Shown: positions 54,633 to 63,955, counted from the first letter of the stretch. The stretch: 64,000 nucleotides of DNA from Photobacterium angustum (GCF_002954615.1 NZ_MSCJ01000002.1:124001-188000), one strand, 5' to 3'. Numbers and translations: made by a program. Notes: generated by a model from the letters alone, not told the origin.

Positions 54633-54809
54633 TGGTTTGTTGTCAGCCTTATAACTTTGTTCTATTAATCTTATACACATTGTGAAAAGGCTTTCATTTT
54701 TTGCCTTCTCTCAACTCTTTATTTGCGTCTTATCAATCAATTCTCTCTTGTTAGAACAAACGTTAAGATTGATTTATTTCAGCGCAGCATGTCTTACTAG
54801 GAGCATAAC

Positions 54810-55448
54810 ATGCCTTATTTTCTTGCTATTTTACTTAGCGTTAGCTTACTTTCCGGCTGCCAATCAGCCTATTACTCAGCGATGGAGCAAGTCGGCGTCC
54901 ATAAACGTGACATCATGGTTGATCGGGTAGAAGACGCCAACGCGGCCCAAAAAAATGCACAAGAGCAATTTACCAGTGCGCTTGAAGGGCTTAAAGCATT
55001 AAATAATTTCAATGGTGGTGAGTTAGAAGCCGCATACAACGACGTTAATGATCAATACAAAGACAGTGAAGCGGCAGTCAATAAAGTAAAAGATCGTATC
55101 GCTGCTATTGAAGATGTGGCTGATGCATTGTTTGAAGAATGGAATGACGAGCTTGCGCTTTATAAGAGTGCAACACTGAAACGTGATAGTGCAAACAAGC
55201 TACGAGCAACCAAAGTACAGTATCAAAAAATGCTATCTGCGATGAAACGTGCAGAGCAAAAAATGGAGCCTGTGTTAGATACTTTGCGTGATAACACGTT
55301 ATACCTAAAGCATAATCTAAATGCAGCAGCAATTGGCTCGCTACAAGGTGAGTTCAACTCACTGCAACGCGAGATCCAACAAGCGATCCGCGATATGAAC
55401 AGCGCCATTGCAGAATCTAACCGCTTTATTGGTCATCTAAAGAAATAA
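54810..55448 (+). CDS. DUF2959-type lipoprotein with coiled coils
   Basis: A 212-residue protein with a lipoprotein signal: hydrophobic MPYFLAILLSVSLLSGC, lipobox LSGC, cysteine 17, then Gln at +2, which suggests outer-membrane sorting. The rest is almost entirely helical with heptad-like runs (about 40-110 and 125-205; AQKNAQEQFTSALEGLKAL, LQREIQQAIRDMNSAI), so an elongated coiled coil in the periplasm is likely. It resembles the DUF2959 family; function unknown. TAGGAG lies eight bases before the ATG. A hairpin terminator follows. Confidence 0.85.
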   Translation: MPYFLAILLSVSLLSGCQSAYYSAMEQVGVHKRDIMVDRVEDANAAQKNAQEQFTSALEGLKALNNFNGGELEAAYNDVNDQYKDSEAAVNKVKDRIAAIEDVADALFEEWNDELALYKSATLKRDSANKLRATKVQYQKMLSAMKRAEQKMEPVLDTLRDNTLYLKHNLNAAAIGSLQGEFNSLQREIQQAIRDMNSAIAESNRFIGHLKK

Positions 55449-55457
55449 GCTATCGAC

Positions 55458-55488
55458 AAGGTGAGTCAGCACCACGGCTCACCTTTTC
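55458..55488 (+). terminator. Terminator after the DUF2959 lipoprotein gene
   Basis: Stem AAGGTGAG (55458-55465) / CTCACCTT (55478-55485) with trailing TTTCTT, ten bases after the stop codon. Confidence 0.75.
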
Positions 55489-55533
55489 TTTGCCCTAACC
55501 TCCCAGTCCGACACTTATCTTCAGCCATTCGCC

Positions 55534-55602
55534 ACAATCCCCATATTTCCCCCTTCAGATACAACAATCCCCATATTTCCCCCTTCAGATACAACAATCC
55601 CC
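55534..55602. repeat. 30-bp tandem duplication with partial third copy
   Basis: Two perfect 30-base copies (55534-55563 and 55564-55593; unit begins ACAATCCCCATATTTCCC) and nine bases of a third (55594-55602). It lies between the lipoprotein gene and typA. The third partial copy forms one arm of the hairpin at 55593-55628. Confidence 0.95.
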
Positions 55603-55628
55603 CGATTGTTACCAACCGAGGGATTGTT
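55593..55628 (-). terminator. Hairpin downstream of typA
   Basis: Nine-base arms AACAATCCC (55593-55601) and GGGATTGTT (55620-55628), with further internal pairing in the 18-base loop, 27 bases after the typA stop. No U-run follows leftward, so termination may be inefficient. Confidence 0.5.
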
Positions 55629-55654
55629 TAATAACTAATGAAATTAATCAGTAA

Positions 55655-57481
55655 TTACTTTGCACGACCTGCACGCTTACGATCGTTTTCAGTAAGAAGT
55701 TTCTTACGAATACGGATGCTTAAAGGTGTAACTTCTACTAGCTCATCGTTATCGATGAATTCTAGTGCTTGCTCAAGTGTGTACTTGATAGCAGGAGAAA
55801 GAGTTTGCGCTTCGTCAGTACCAGAAGCACGAACGTTTGTAAGCTGCTTACCTTTCAGACAGTTAACTGTGAGGTCGTTAGAACGGTTATGAATACCGAT
55901 GATCTGACCTTCGTAAACTTCGTCTGCGTGCTCAGTGAATAGACGGCCACGCTCTTGTAGGTTAAACAATGCATAAGTCAGTGCTTTACCTGTTGCGTTA
56001 GAAATCAATACACCGTTGTTACGTTGACCGATAGTACCGCCCTTGTGAGGACCGTAGTGATCAAACGTATGGTAAAGAAGACCTGAACCTGAAGTCAGTG
56101 TCATAAACTCAGTTTGGAAACCGATAAGACCACGAGAAGGCATCATGAAGTCCATGCGAACACGGCCCTTACCATCTGGTGCCATATCAGTTAGCTCACC
56201 TTTACGAAGACCGATGTTCTCCATGATACCGCCTTGGTGCTCTTCCACCACGTCGATAGTCACAGTTTCAAACGGTTCCATTAGCTGGCCGTCTTCTTCT
56301 TTGATGATAACTTCAGGACGTGATACTGCTAGCTCGTAGCCTTCACGACGCATGTTTTCGATCAGGATCGATAGGTGAAGTTCACCACGACCTGATACGC
56401 GGAATTTATCTGGGTCAGTTGTTTCTTCAACACGTAGTGCAACGTTGTGTACTAGTTCTTTTTGAAGACGCTCTAGGATGTTACGTGAAGTAACGAACTT
56501 ACCTTCTTTACCAGCAAACGGAGAGTTGTTTACTTGGAAAGTCATGGTAACTGTTGGCTCATCAACAGAAAGCGGCGTTAGTGCTTCAACACAGTTCTGA
56601 TCACAGATAGTGTCAGAAATCTTAAGCTCGCCAAGACCTGTGATTGCAATGATGTCGCCCGCTTTCGCTTCTTCAACTTCATGACGCTCAAGACCTAGGT
56701 AACCTAGAACTGTACCTACTTTACCGTTACGCTTAGAACCGTCAGCACCTACGATAGTTACTTGTTGGTTAGCTTTCACTGTACCACGAGTAATACGAGC
56801 AACACCGATAACACCAACGTAAGAGCTGTAATCTAGCTGAGAGATTTGCATCTGTAGTGGGCCATCAACGTCCACTGAAGGCGCTGCAACGTTATCAACG
56901 ATAGATTGGAACAATGGTTCCATGTTCTCGCCAGTTTCGCCTTCTTCTAGTGTTGCCCAACCGTTTAGTGCTGATGCGTAAACCACTTGGAAGTCTAGCT
57001 GTTCGTCAGTTGCACCAAGGTTATCGAATAGGTCAAATACTTGATCCATAACCCACTCAGGACGTGCACCTGGACGGTCAATCTTGTTGATTACAACGAT
57101 TGGCTTAAGACCGTATGCAAACGCTTTTTGCGTTACGAAACGTGTTTGAGGCATAGGGCCGTCAACTGCGTCAACGATAAGCAATACAGAGTCAACCATA
57201 GACATGATACGCTCTACTTCACCACCGAAATCGGCGTGTCCAGGGGTATCTACGATGTTGATGCGGTAGTCATTCCAGTTGATTGCTGTGTTCTTAGCAA
57301 GAATGGTAATGCCACGCTCTTTCTCGATATCGTTAGAATCCATCACACGTTCTTCGGCTTCGCCGCGACCCTCTAACGTGCCAGACTGCTGTAGAAGTTT
57401 ATCAACCAGGGTAGTTTTACCGTGGTCAACGTGAGCAATAATTGCGATATTTCTTAATTTATCGATCGATTGATTAGACAT
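55655..57481 (-). CDS. typA: Ribosome-associated GTPase TypA/BipA
   Basis: EF-G-like translational GTPase that assists 50S assembly and growth at low temperature. From the ATG at 57481 ([11 protein letters not shown]) it has 608 residues (E. coli 607). GTPase motifs: AHVDHGKTT (16-24), DTPGHADF (about 76-83), [10 protein letters not shown] (about 130-139); the BipA-specific carboxy-terminal domain is complete ([19 protein letters not shown]). The start has no strong ribosome site. A CRP-like site lies 105-120 bases upstream. Confidence 0.95.
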   Translation of the reverse strand: MSNQSIDKLRNIAIIAHVDHGKTTLVDKLLQQSGTLEGRGEAEERVMDSNDIEKERGITILAKNTAINWNDYRINIVDTPGHADFGGEVERIMSMVDSVLLIVDAVDGPMPQTRFVTQKAFAYGLKPIVVINKIDRPGARPEWVMDQVFDLFDNLGATDEQLDFQVVYASALNGWATLEEGETGENMEPLFQSIVDNVAAPSVDVDGPLQMQISQLDYSSYVGVIGVARITRGTVKANQQVTIVGADGSKRNGKVGTVLGYLGLERHEVEEAKAGDIIAITGLGELKISDTICDQNCVEALTPLSVDEPTVTMTFQVNNSPFAGKEGKFVTSRNILERLQKELVHNVALRVEETTDPDKFRVSGRGELHLSILIENMRREGYELAVSRPEVIIKEEDGQLMEPFETVTIDVVEEHQGGIMENIGLRKGELTDMAPDGKGRVRMDFMMPSRGLIGFQTEFMTLTSGSGLLYHTFDHYGPHKGGTIGQRNNGVLISNATGKALTYALFNLQERGRLFTEHADEVYEGQIIGIHNRSNDLTVNCLKGKQLTNVRASGTDEAQTLSPAIKYTLEQALEFIDNDELVEVTPLSIRIRKKLLTENDRKRAGRAK

Positions 57482-57584
57482 TAGTTTCACATTCACTCAG
57501 AACATGCAGCATCTTCACTAGAGGCTACTTGATTAAAAAAACGGCTCATAATTTAACAGATTTTACGCCAAAACCCACGAAATA

Positions 57585-57600
57585 TGTGATTTATATCACC
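57585..57600. promoter_or_regulatory. Candidate CRP binding site in the typA-glnA gap
   Basis: TGTGA-TTTATA-TCACC matches nine of ten core bases of the CRP consensus TGTGA-N6-TCACA. It lies about 105 bases upstream of typA and about 460 upstream of glnA in a 579-base gap; proximity favours typA as target. Confidence 0.55.
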
Positions 57601-57796
57601 AGCTTTTTTATGACCATGCTCTAGAGCCGCATTTTTACTCGCTTTTTGGCCTAATTTTATTTTTTTGAACCCTTCTATTCAGGCCATAAATACCCTCTTA
57701 ACCTTGCTTTCTCACTCCTTACGGATAAAAAACATCATTAAAGGTACACAGCTCTCATTTAACAATAAAAAAACACTTTTTTAAGGATATTATGAA

Positions 57797-57825
57797 TTGA
57801 CAATAATTTTTAACATCGCGATAGT
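57797..57825 (+). promoter_or_regulatory. Candidate sigma-70 promoter of glnA
   Basis: TTGACA (57797-57802), 17-base spacer, GATAGT (57820-57825). It lies upstream of the two NtrC palindromes, so bound NtrC would block it, like glnAp1 in E. coli. Confidence 0.55.
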
Positions 57826-57858
57826 AAGCATGTTCTATTATTGTTAATGACACGCCAC

Positions 57859-57896
57859 CGCACCAAAATGGTGCATACGTGCATCAAGATAGTGCA
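57859..57896 (+). promoter_or_regulatory. Two NtrC enhancer sites for glnA
   Basis: CGCACCAAAATGGTGCA (57859-57875) and TGCATCAAGATAGTGCA (57880-57896) match the NtrC consensus TGCACC-N5-GGTGCA, the first almost perfectly. Their centres are 21 bases apart (two helical turns), and both are about 90-120 bases upstream of the expected sigma-54 start site. Confidence 0.85.
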
Positions 57897-57957
57897 AAAA
57901 TGGATTAATTAAGCTTTAGCAATGCGTAAAAACCGCATTTTTAAAGCTTTTAAAAAT

Positions 57958-57973
57958 TGGCATGGTTTTCGCT
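57958..57973 (+). promoter_or_regulatory. Sigma-54 promoter of glnA
   Basis: TGGCATGGTTTTCGCT: GG at 57959-57960, ten bases, GC at 57971-57972, matching the -24/-12 sigma-54 consensus. The glnA start codon is about 77 bases after the expected transcription start. Confidence 0.85.
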
Positions 57974-58060
57974 TAAGAACATTCAGATCTGCTCATTCTC
58001 AGAAATGAGCAACACTAGATTTGCGGCCATGCCCTTATATAACACCGGAGGTTACTCAAG

Positions 58061-59470
58061 ATGTCAGTAGAAAACGTACTAGCGCTGATCCAGGAAAATG
58101 AAGTTAAGTTTATTGACCTACGTTTTACCGATACAAAAGGTAAAGAACAGCATATCTCGATCCCATCTCATCAAATTGATGCTGATTTCTTCGAAGAAGG
58201 TAAAATGTTTGATGGCTCTTCAGTTGCAGGTTGGAAGGGTATCAACGAATCAGACATGGTAATGATGCCTGACGCGTCAAGCGCGGTACTAGACCCATTC
58301 ACTGAAGATGCTACGCTAAATATCCGTTGTGATATTTTAGAGCCAGCAACAATGCAAGGTTACGACCGTGATCCTCGCTCTATCGCGAAGCGTGCAGAAG
58401 AGTTCATGCGTTCAACAGGTATCGCAGACACGGTTCTTATCGGTCCTGAGCCAGAATTCTTCCTATTTGACGATGTTAAGTTTAACACTGACATGTCAGG
58501 CTCTTTCTTCAAGATTGATGACGTAGAAGCAGCATGGAACACAGGTTCTGATTTCGAAGGCGGTAACAAAGGTCACCGTCCTGGCGTTAAAGGTGGTTAC
58601 TTCCCAGTAGCACCTGTTGATTCATCACAAGACATCCGTTCTGCTATGTGTTTAATCATGGAAGAAATGGGTCTAGTTGTTGAAGCTCACCACCACGAAG
58701 TAGCAACAGCAGGTCAAAACGAAATCGCAACACGTTTCAACACGCTAACAACAAAAGCAGATGAAATTCAGATCTACAAGTATGTAGTTCATAACGTTGC
58801 ACACGCATTTGGTAAAACAGCAACCTTTATGCCTAAGCCACTAGTAGGTGATAACGGTTCTGGTATGCACGTTCACCAATCACTAGCAAAAGACGGTGTA
58901 AACCTATTCTCTGGTGATAAGTACGGCGGCCTTTCTGAAATGGCACTTTACTACATCGGTGGTATTATCAAGCACGCACGTGCAATCAACGCATTTGCTA
59001 ACCCAGCAACGAACTCATACAAGCGTCTAGTTCCAGGCTTTGAAGCTCCAGTAATGCTAGCTTACTCTGCACGTAACCGTTCAGCGTCGATCCGTATTCC
59101 TGTAGTACCAAGCCCTAAAGCACGTCGTATCGAAGTACGTTTCGGTGATCCAGCAGCTAACCCATACCTAGCATTTGCTGCAATGCTAATGGCTGGCCTT
59201 GACGGTATCCAGAACAAGATCCACCCAGGCGAAGCGATGGATAAAGACTTGTACGACCTACCAGCAGAAGAAGCGGCTGAAATCCCAACAGTTGCAGAAT
59301 CGCTACAAGGCGCACTACAAGCACTAAGCGACGACCGTGAGTTCCTAACATCTGGCGGCGTATTCTCTGATGACTTCATCGATTCTTACATCGCACTGAA
59401 ATCTCAAGACGTTGAGAAAGTAAACATGACAACTCACCCACTAGAGTTTGAACTTTACTACTCTGTTTAA
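58061..59470 (+). CDS. glnA: Glutamine synthetase, type I
   Basis: Dodecameric enzyme making glutamine from glutamate, ammonia and ATP. The 469 residues equal the E. coli length. Signatures: [16 protein letters not shown] near residue 50, the metal/ATP region [18 protein letters not shown] near residue 210, and the loop DLYDLPAEE (about residue 395), whose tyrosine is the adenylylation site of GSI-beta enzymes, so activity control by GlnE is expected. GGAGG precedes the ATG. Transcribed from sigma-54 and probably sigma-70 promoters under NtrC. Confidence 0.97.
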   Translation: MSVENVLALIQENEVKFIDLRFTDTKGKEQHISIPSHQIDADFFEEGKMFDGSSVAGWKGINESDMVMMPDASSAVLDPFTEDATLNIRCDILEPATMQGYDRDPRSIAKRAEEFMRSTGIADTVLIGPEPEFFLFDDVKFNTDMSGSFFKIDDVEAAWNTGSDFEGGNKGHRPGVKGGYFPVAPVDSSQDIRSAMCLIMEEMGLVVEAHHHEVATAGQNEIATRFNTLTTKADEIQIYKYVVHNVAHAFGKTATFMPKPLVGDNGSGMHVHQSLAKDGVNLFSGDKYGGLSEMALYYIGGIIKHARAINAFANPATNSYKRLVPGFEAPVMLAYSARNRSASIRIPVVPSPKARRIEVRFGDPAANPYLAFAAMLMAGLDGIQNKIHPGEAMDKDLYDLPAEEAAEIPTVAESLQGALQALSDDREFLTSGGVFSDDFIDSYIALKSQDVEKVNMTTHPLEFELYYSV

Positions 59471-59502
59471 GTAATCATTTAATTACTAAACATTAAATAC
59501 TT

Positions 59503-59529
59503 AGGCCTGCTTCACAAGCAGGCCTTTTT
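59503..59529 (+). terminator. glnA terminator
   Basis: Perfect 10-bp stem AGGCCTGCTT / AAGCAGGCCT (59503-59512 with 59516-59525), 3-base loop, then TTTT, 33 bases after glnA. It separates glnA from the regulator genes. Confidence 0.88.
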
Positions 59530-59611
59530 GATCTTGTTGTTCGTCACAAAGCAACGACAATAAAGTTTCTTTGATCCCTCCGTCCAGTGCTATCAAACTT
59601 GGAGTTAATGG

Positions 59612-60193
59612 ATGAAACTCTCTCGTTTTATAAAAGTAACACCCGCAACAATTGTGGCTATCATATGGGTCACATCAATACCGACACATGCTTCAACTAT
59701 CTACTCATGGACAGATGAAAATGGCGTGGTGCACTTTACCGATCAACCTCAAACGCCCGATGCCACCGCTTACCCTTTAAGCGTGACAGAAGTCAGTGGC
59801 AATATTGAACAAACCGCAGATACTATTGACACTCAAACCACTGATATTACCGTGGTAGAAGAGCCAGCAAAAACCATTACAACCGTCAGTTTAGTTTCGC
59901 CAATGCATGAGCAAACCATCCGTAATAACGAAGGTATCATCAATATTCATGCGGTCACCAACAGCAAACTTAACAATCAAACCCAAGCGCAATTAGTATT
60001 AGATGGCGTGGTTAAAGGTGAACCTCAAACGGAACTCACTTGGACATTAGATAACATTGATCGTGGCAGCCACCAGCTACAAATTCAACTAGTTAAAGGC
60101 GGCAAGGTTATTGCATCGTCAGATAGTATTACCGTTTATCTGCATCGAGCCACAGTGAAGGCAAACAAGCCAAAGCCAGTACAGCCTCGCTAG
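59612..60193 (+). CDS. DUF4124-domain secreted protein
   Basis: A 193-residue protein with an amino-terminal signal peptide (about 1-28, TPATIVAIIWVTSIPTHAS) and a DUF4124 motif directly after it (IYSWTDENGVVHFTDQP, about 30-46). The rest is threonine-rich, with an immunoglobulin-like strand pattern in the second half (INIHAVTNSKLNNQTQAQLVLDGV...). It is likely periplasmic; function unknown. TTGGAG precedes the start. It lies between glnA and glnL in the same direction, with the glnA terminator before it. Confidence 0.85.
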   Translation: MKLSRFIKVTPATIVAIIWVTSIPTHASTIYSWTDENGVVHFTDQPQTPDATAYPLSVTEVSGNIEQTADTIDTQTTDITVVEEPAKTITTVSLVSPMHEQTIRNNEGIINIHAVTNSKLNNQTQAQLVLDGVVKGEPQTELTWTLDNIDRGSHQLQIQLVKGGKVIASSDSITVYLHRATVKANKPKPVQPR

Positions 60194-60249
60194 TCCACAG
60201 TTTCATCAATTAACAGTGCCCGATCAGCAATAAACAGGTTACACTCAGA

Positions 60250-60266
60250 TGCACCAATTTGGTGCA
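60250..60266 (+). promoter_or_regulatory. NtrC operator before glnL
   Basis: TGCACCAATTTGGTGCA is a perfect NtrC palindrome, 54 bases before the glnL start. A TACACT -10-like box (60240-60245) lies immediately upstream, so bound NtrC would repress glnL-glnG, as known for E. coli glnLp. Confidence 0.85.
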
Positions 60267-60319
60267 TTTGACCTAAATAAGCCTATTGATGGTTTAGGTA
60301 ATCAACAAGGATGCTGATT

Positions 60320-61369
60320 GTGACTACCGCTTTTACCCCTATAATTATTGATAACCTTGTTACTGCGGTCATACTACTGGATGAGCACTTAACGATTCGT
60401 TATGTCAATCCTGCCGCAGAACAACTGTTATCGTCGAGTAAGCGCCGTTTGCTGGGCATTACGTTACCTGAGTTATTACAGTACTCCTCACTTGATCTCG
60501 ATGTAATCGCAGCTACGTTACAAAGTGGTCAAGGCCTAGCTGATAGTGATGTCGCTTTTGTGATTGATGAACAGCGCCACCTTCTCGCCTTAAATGCCAG
60601 CCCTATTTCATGGCAAAAAAATCTTTTCGTGATGCTGGAGCTTAAACCTATCGATCAACAACGTCGTATAAGCCAAGAGCTCTCCCAATTAGCTCAGCAG
60701 CAAGCAGCAAAAGAATTAGTACGAGGGTTAGCTCATGAGATAAAAAACCCACTAGGTGGCTTAAGAGGCGCTGCACAGCTACTTGAAAAAGCACTACCCG
60801 ACCCTAGTTATGTCGAATATACCCAAATGATTATTGAGCAAGCCGACCGATTACGTAATTTGGTTGATAGGCTATTAGGCCCGCAACGCCCAGGCATCAG
60901 AAAAACCGATAATATTCATCTCGTATTAGAAAAAGTACGTCAGCTGATCATACTGGAAAACGACAGTAATCTTGTGATTGAGCGCGACTACGATCCAAGT
61001 CTGCCTGAGATTGAAATGGATACCGAACAACTCGAGCAAGCCTTACTCAATATTGTCAGTAACGCTGCTCATGTTCTAAAAAAGCAGAATGGCGGAATAA
61101 TTAAGCTCAAAACCCGTACAGCTCATCAAGCCTTGATCCAAGGTAAATACGCCCGCATCGCCGCAAAAATTGAGATTATCGATAATGGTCCCGGGATCCC
61201 AGCCGCGATCCAAGACACCTTATTTTATCCAATGGTAACCGGTAATGCTGATGGTACAGGGTTAGGGCTATCGATCTCACAAAATTTAATAGACCAACAT
61301 AATGGCAAAATTGAAGTGATTAGCTGGCCAGGACACACCAACTTTACGATCTATTTACCAATACAATAA
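60320..61369 (+). CDS. glnL: Nitrogen-sensing histidine kinase NtrB
   Basis: Cytoplasmic kinase/phosphatase that sets NtrC phosphorylation according to PII (GlnB). I choose GTG 60320: AAGG at 60307-60310 touches the ATG at 60311 but is well spaced for the GTG, and this start gives 349 residues with the phosphorylated histidine at 139 (RGLAHEIKNPLGG), exactly as in E. coli. An amino-terminal PAS domain (about 10-115) and the ATP-binding boxes N (LNIVSNAAHVL), G1 (DNGPGIP) and G2 (GTGLGLSIS) are present. glnG follows after 21 bases. Confidence 0.94.
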   Translation: MTTAFTPIIIDNLVTAVILLDEHLTIRYVNPAAEQLLSSSKRRLLGITLPELLQYSSLDLDVIAATLQSGQGLADSDVAFVIDEQRHLLALNASPISWQKNLFVMLELKPIDQQRRISQELSQLAQQQAAKELVRGLAHEIKNPLGGLRGAAQLLEKALPDPSYVEYTQMIIEQADRLRNLVDRLLGPQRPGIRKTDNIHLVLEKVRQLIILENDSNLVIERDYDPSLPEIEMDTEQLEQALLNIVSNAAHVLKKQNGGIIKLKTRTAHQALIQGKYARIAAKIEIIDNGPGIPAAIQDTLFYPMVTGNADGTGLGLSISQNLIDQHNGKIEVISWPGHTNFTIYLPIQ

Positions 61370-61390
61370 TAACGATTAGGAGAGTAACGT

Positions 61391-62806
61391 ATGAGCAAAG
61401 GATTAATTTGGGTTGTCGATGACGACAGCTCTATTCGCTGGGTAATGGAAAAAACACTTATTACCGCTGGCATGAAATGTGAAACATTTGCCAATGCCGA
61501 TAGTGTGCTTGAAGCGCTAGAGCGTAATGTCCCTGATGTATTGGTCTCTGATATTAAAATGCCGGGAACAGATGGCTTAACGTTACTAAAACTCTTACAA
61601 CAAGATTACCCACTATTACCTGTGATAATCATGACGGCACATTCAGACTTAGATGCCGCTGTGAACGCCTATCAACGTGGGGCATTTGAATATCTCCCTA
61701 AGCCATTTGATATTGATGAAGCTGTGAGTCTTGTTGAGCGCGCGGTCAGTCATAGCCAAGAGCAGAAACGTCAACAACAACCAGAAACGGAAGTAAAAGC
61801 GGTACCTGAAATTATCGGTGAAGCCCCTGCCATGCAGGAAGTTTTCCGTGCTATTGGTCGCCTTTCTCGCTCATCCATCTCGGTGTTAATTAACGGCGAA
61901 TCTGGCACAGGTAAAGAGCTTGTCGCCCACGCTTTACATCGCCATAGTCCACGCAGTAAAAATGCTTTTATTGCCCTGAATATGGCCGCTATTCCCAAAG
62001 ACTTGATTGAATCAGAACTGTTTGGGCATGAAAAAGGCGCATTTACTGGCGCCAACAGTGTTCGTCAGGGACGATTTGAACAAGCCAACGGTGGAACACT
62101 GTTTCTCGATGAAATCGGTGATATGCCATTAGATATTCAAACCCGTTTACTGCGTGTCTTAGCTGATGGGCAGTTTTATCGTGTCGGTGGACACTCTCCC
62201 GTTAACGTCGATGTCCGTATTATTGCTGCAACGCACCAAAACCTAGAGCGTCTTGTCGCAAGTGGTGATTTTCGTGAGGATTTGTTTCACCGCTTAAACG
62301 TTATTCGGGTGCATTTACCGTCTCTAAAAGATCGTCGCCAAGATATCCCTCAACTGGCGCGCCACTTCCTACAACGCGCGTCGAACGAGTTAGGAGTAGA
62401 AGTCAAAACCCTGCACCCTAACACGACCGAACAGCTAGCTGCACTGGATTGGCCGGGTAATGTTCGCCAATTAGAAAATATTTGTCGCTGGCTTACTGTC
62501 ATGGCAAGCAGCAGCGAGGTCTTACCTAGCGATCTCCCCCCTGAGTTACTTGAAAATACTCAAAACACTTTATCAACTCAGCAAGATAATCGACATTGGC
62601 AACAAGGCTTACAGCAATGGGCCAAGCAAGAATTACAGCAAGGTAATGAAAACTTATTGGCAGAAGCCCTACCTGAGTTTGAAAAAATCTTGCTAGAGAC
62701 TGCGCTACAACATAGCCACGGTCATAAGCAAGAAGCGGCTCGATTATTAGGCTGGGGAAGAAATACCCTTACCAGAAAGCTCAAAGAGCTGGGTATTAAC
62801 GACTAA
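61391..62806 (+). CDS. glnG: Nitrogen regulation response regulator NtrC
   Basis: Sigma-54-dependent activator of nitrogen genes and repressor of its own operon. The 471 residues comprise a receiver domain with Asp54 in VSDIKMPG, a central AAA+ domain with Walker A GESGTGKE (about 169-176), the sigma-54 contact loop GAFTGA (about 217-222) and Walker B GGTLFLDEIGD, and a Fis-type DNA-binding helix-turn-helix at the end (QEAARLLGWGRNTLTRKLKEL). AGGAGAG precedes the ATG. Its own binding palindromes are found at 57859-57896 and 60250-60266. Confidence 0.97.
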   Translation: MSKGLIWVVDDDSSIRWVMEKTLITAGMKCETFANADSVLEALERNVPDVLVSDIKMPGTDGLTLLKLLQQDYPLLPVIIMTAHSDLDAAVNAYQRGAFEYLPKPFDIDEAVSLVERAVSHSQEQKRQQQPETEVKAVPEIIGEAPAMQEVFRAIGRLSRSSISVLINGESGTGKELVAHALHRHSPRSKNAFIALNMAAIPKDLIESELFGHEKGAFTGANSVRQGRFEQANGGTLFLDEIGDMPLDIQTRLLRVLADGQFYRVGGHSPVNVDVRIIAATHQNLERLVASGDFREDLFHRLNVIRVHLPSLKDRRQDIPQLARHFLQRASNELGVEVKTLHPNTTEQLAALDWPGNVRQLENICRWLTVMASSSEVLPSDLPPELLENTQNTLSTQQDNRHWQQGLQQWAKQELQQGNENLLAEALPEFEKILLETALQHSHGHKQEAARLLGWGRNTLTRKLKELGIND

Positions 62807-62831
62807 CTATCACAACATAAATCGGGTTGCA

Positions 62832-62847
62832 GGTGAAGACGATCACA
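62832..62847 (+). promoter_or_regulatory. Candidate CRP site with flanking CytR-like half sites, upstream of add
   Basis: GGTGA-AGACGA-TCACA (62832-62847) matches nine of ten CRP core bases. It is flanked by GTTGCAG (62826-62832) and, inverted, CTGCAAC (62853-62859); GTTGCA is the core of the CytR half-site GTTGCATT. A TATACT box (62887-62892) places the CRP centre near -60 from a start around 62899. Confidence 0.55.
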
Positions 62848-62922
62848 TTTAGCTGCAACGATTATGTTCACGTTATACACTTTGCTTATACTTAACGCTC
62901 AGTTTTCATCGGAATAATCATA

Positions 62923-63927
62923 ATGATCAACAAGCATCTTCCTTTAACGGATCTACACCGTCACCTTGATGGCAATATTCGCCCTCAAACTATCTTAGAA
63001 CTTGGCCAGCAATTTAATATGGCACTACCGGGCCATGATCTAGAAAGTTTACGCCCACACGTTCAGATCGTTGAAGCTGAGCCAAGTCTTGTGGCTTTTT
63101 TATCAAAGCTAGACTGGGGTGTTGCAGTATTAGGCGATCTCGATGCTTGTCGTCGTGTCGCTTATGAAAACGTTGAAGATGCCTTGAATGCACAAATTGA
63201 TTATGCCGAGCTACGTTTCTCACCTTACTACATGGCAATGAAGCACAACTTACCGATCGCTGGTGTAGTTGAAGCCATTATTGATGGAGTAGAAGCTGGT
63301 TGTCGTGACTTTGGTATCAAAGCGAATTTGATCGGTATTATGAGTCGTACCTTTGGTGTTGAGGCTTGCCAGCAAGAGCTTGATGGCTTACTCGCTCACA
63401 AAGATAAATTGGTCGCTATCGATTTAGCCGGCGATGAATTAGGTCAGCCTGGCGCACAATTTAACGCACACTTTAAACAGGTTCGTGATGCGGGCTTACG
63501 TGTAACCGTTCATGCTGGTGAAGCAGCGGGCTCTGAAAGTATGTGGCAAGCCATTAATGAGCTTGGCGCAGTACGTATTGGTCACGGTGTAAAGGCAATT
63601 CAAGATCCAAAACTGATGGATTATCTCGCAGAGCATAAAATTGGTATTGAATCGTGCATTACCTCAAACATTCAAACCAGTACTATTAGCAATATCAAAG
63701 ATCACCCTATCAAACCATTCCTCGAGCATGGTATTTTAGCCTGCCTCAATACTGATGATCCTGCCGTTGAAGGTATTGAATTACCTTACGAATATGAGGT
63801 GGCAGCACCCGCTGTTGGATTAAGCCAAGCGCAAATCGAACAAGCACAACGCAATGGCTTAGAGATCGCCTTCTTGAGTGAAAACGAGAAACAAGCTCTT
63901 CGCGAGATGGCAGCACAACGCAGCTAA
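62923..63927 (+). CDS. add: Adenosine deaminase
   Basis: Zinc hydrolase that converts adenosine and deoxyadenosine to inosine and deoxyinosine for nucleoside catabolism and salvage. The 334 residues (E. coli 333) carry the zinc motif LHRHLDGN (about 11-18), [12 protein letters not shown] (about 197-208) with the catalytic glutamate, RIGHGVKA (about 219-226) and [10 protein letters not shown] (about 275-284). It stands alone, in the same direction as glnG but 116 bases after it, with its own candidate promoter and CRP/CytR-like sites. Confidence 0.96.
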   Translation: MINKHLPLTDLHRHLDGNIRPQTILELGQQFNMALPGHDLESLRPHVQIVEAEPSLVAFLSKLDWGVAVLGDLDACRRVAYENVEDALNAQIDYAELRFSPYYMAMKHNLPIAGVVEAIIDGVEAGCRDFGIKANLIGIMSRTFGVEACQQELDGLLAHKDKLVAIDLAGDELGQPGAQFNAHFKQVRDAGLRVTVHAGEAAGSESMWQAINELGAVRIGHGVKAIQDPKLMDYLAEHKIGIESCITSNIQTSTISNIKDHPIKPFLEHGILACLNTDDPAVEGIELPYEYEVAAPAVGLSQAQIEQAQRNGLEIAFLSENEKQALREMAAQRS

Positions 63928-63955
63928 TCACTCACGCGATAAAAACCAGATAACA

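Noticed and set aside
54682..54930. 82-codon hydrophobic frame on the plus strand between yihY and the lipoprotein gene
   Set aside because: It overlaps the lipoprotein gene in another frame, lacks a ribosome site and ends in a translation of the lipoprotein's coding sequence out of frame.
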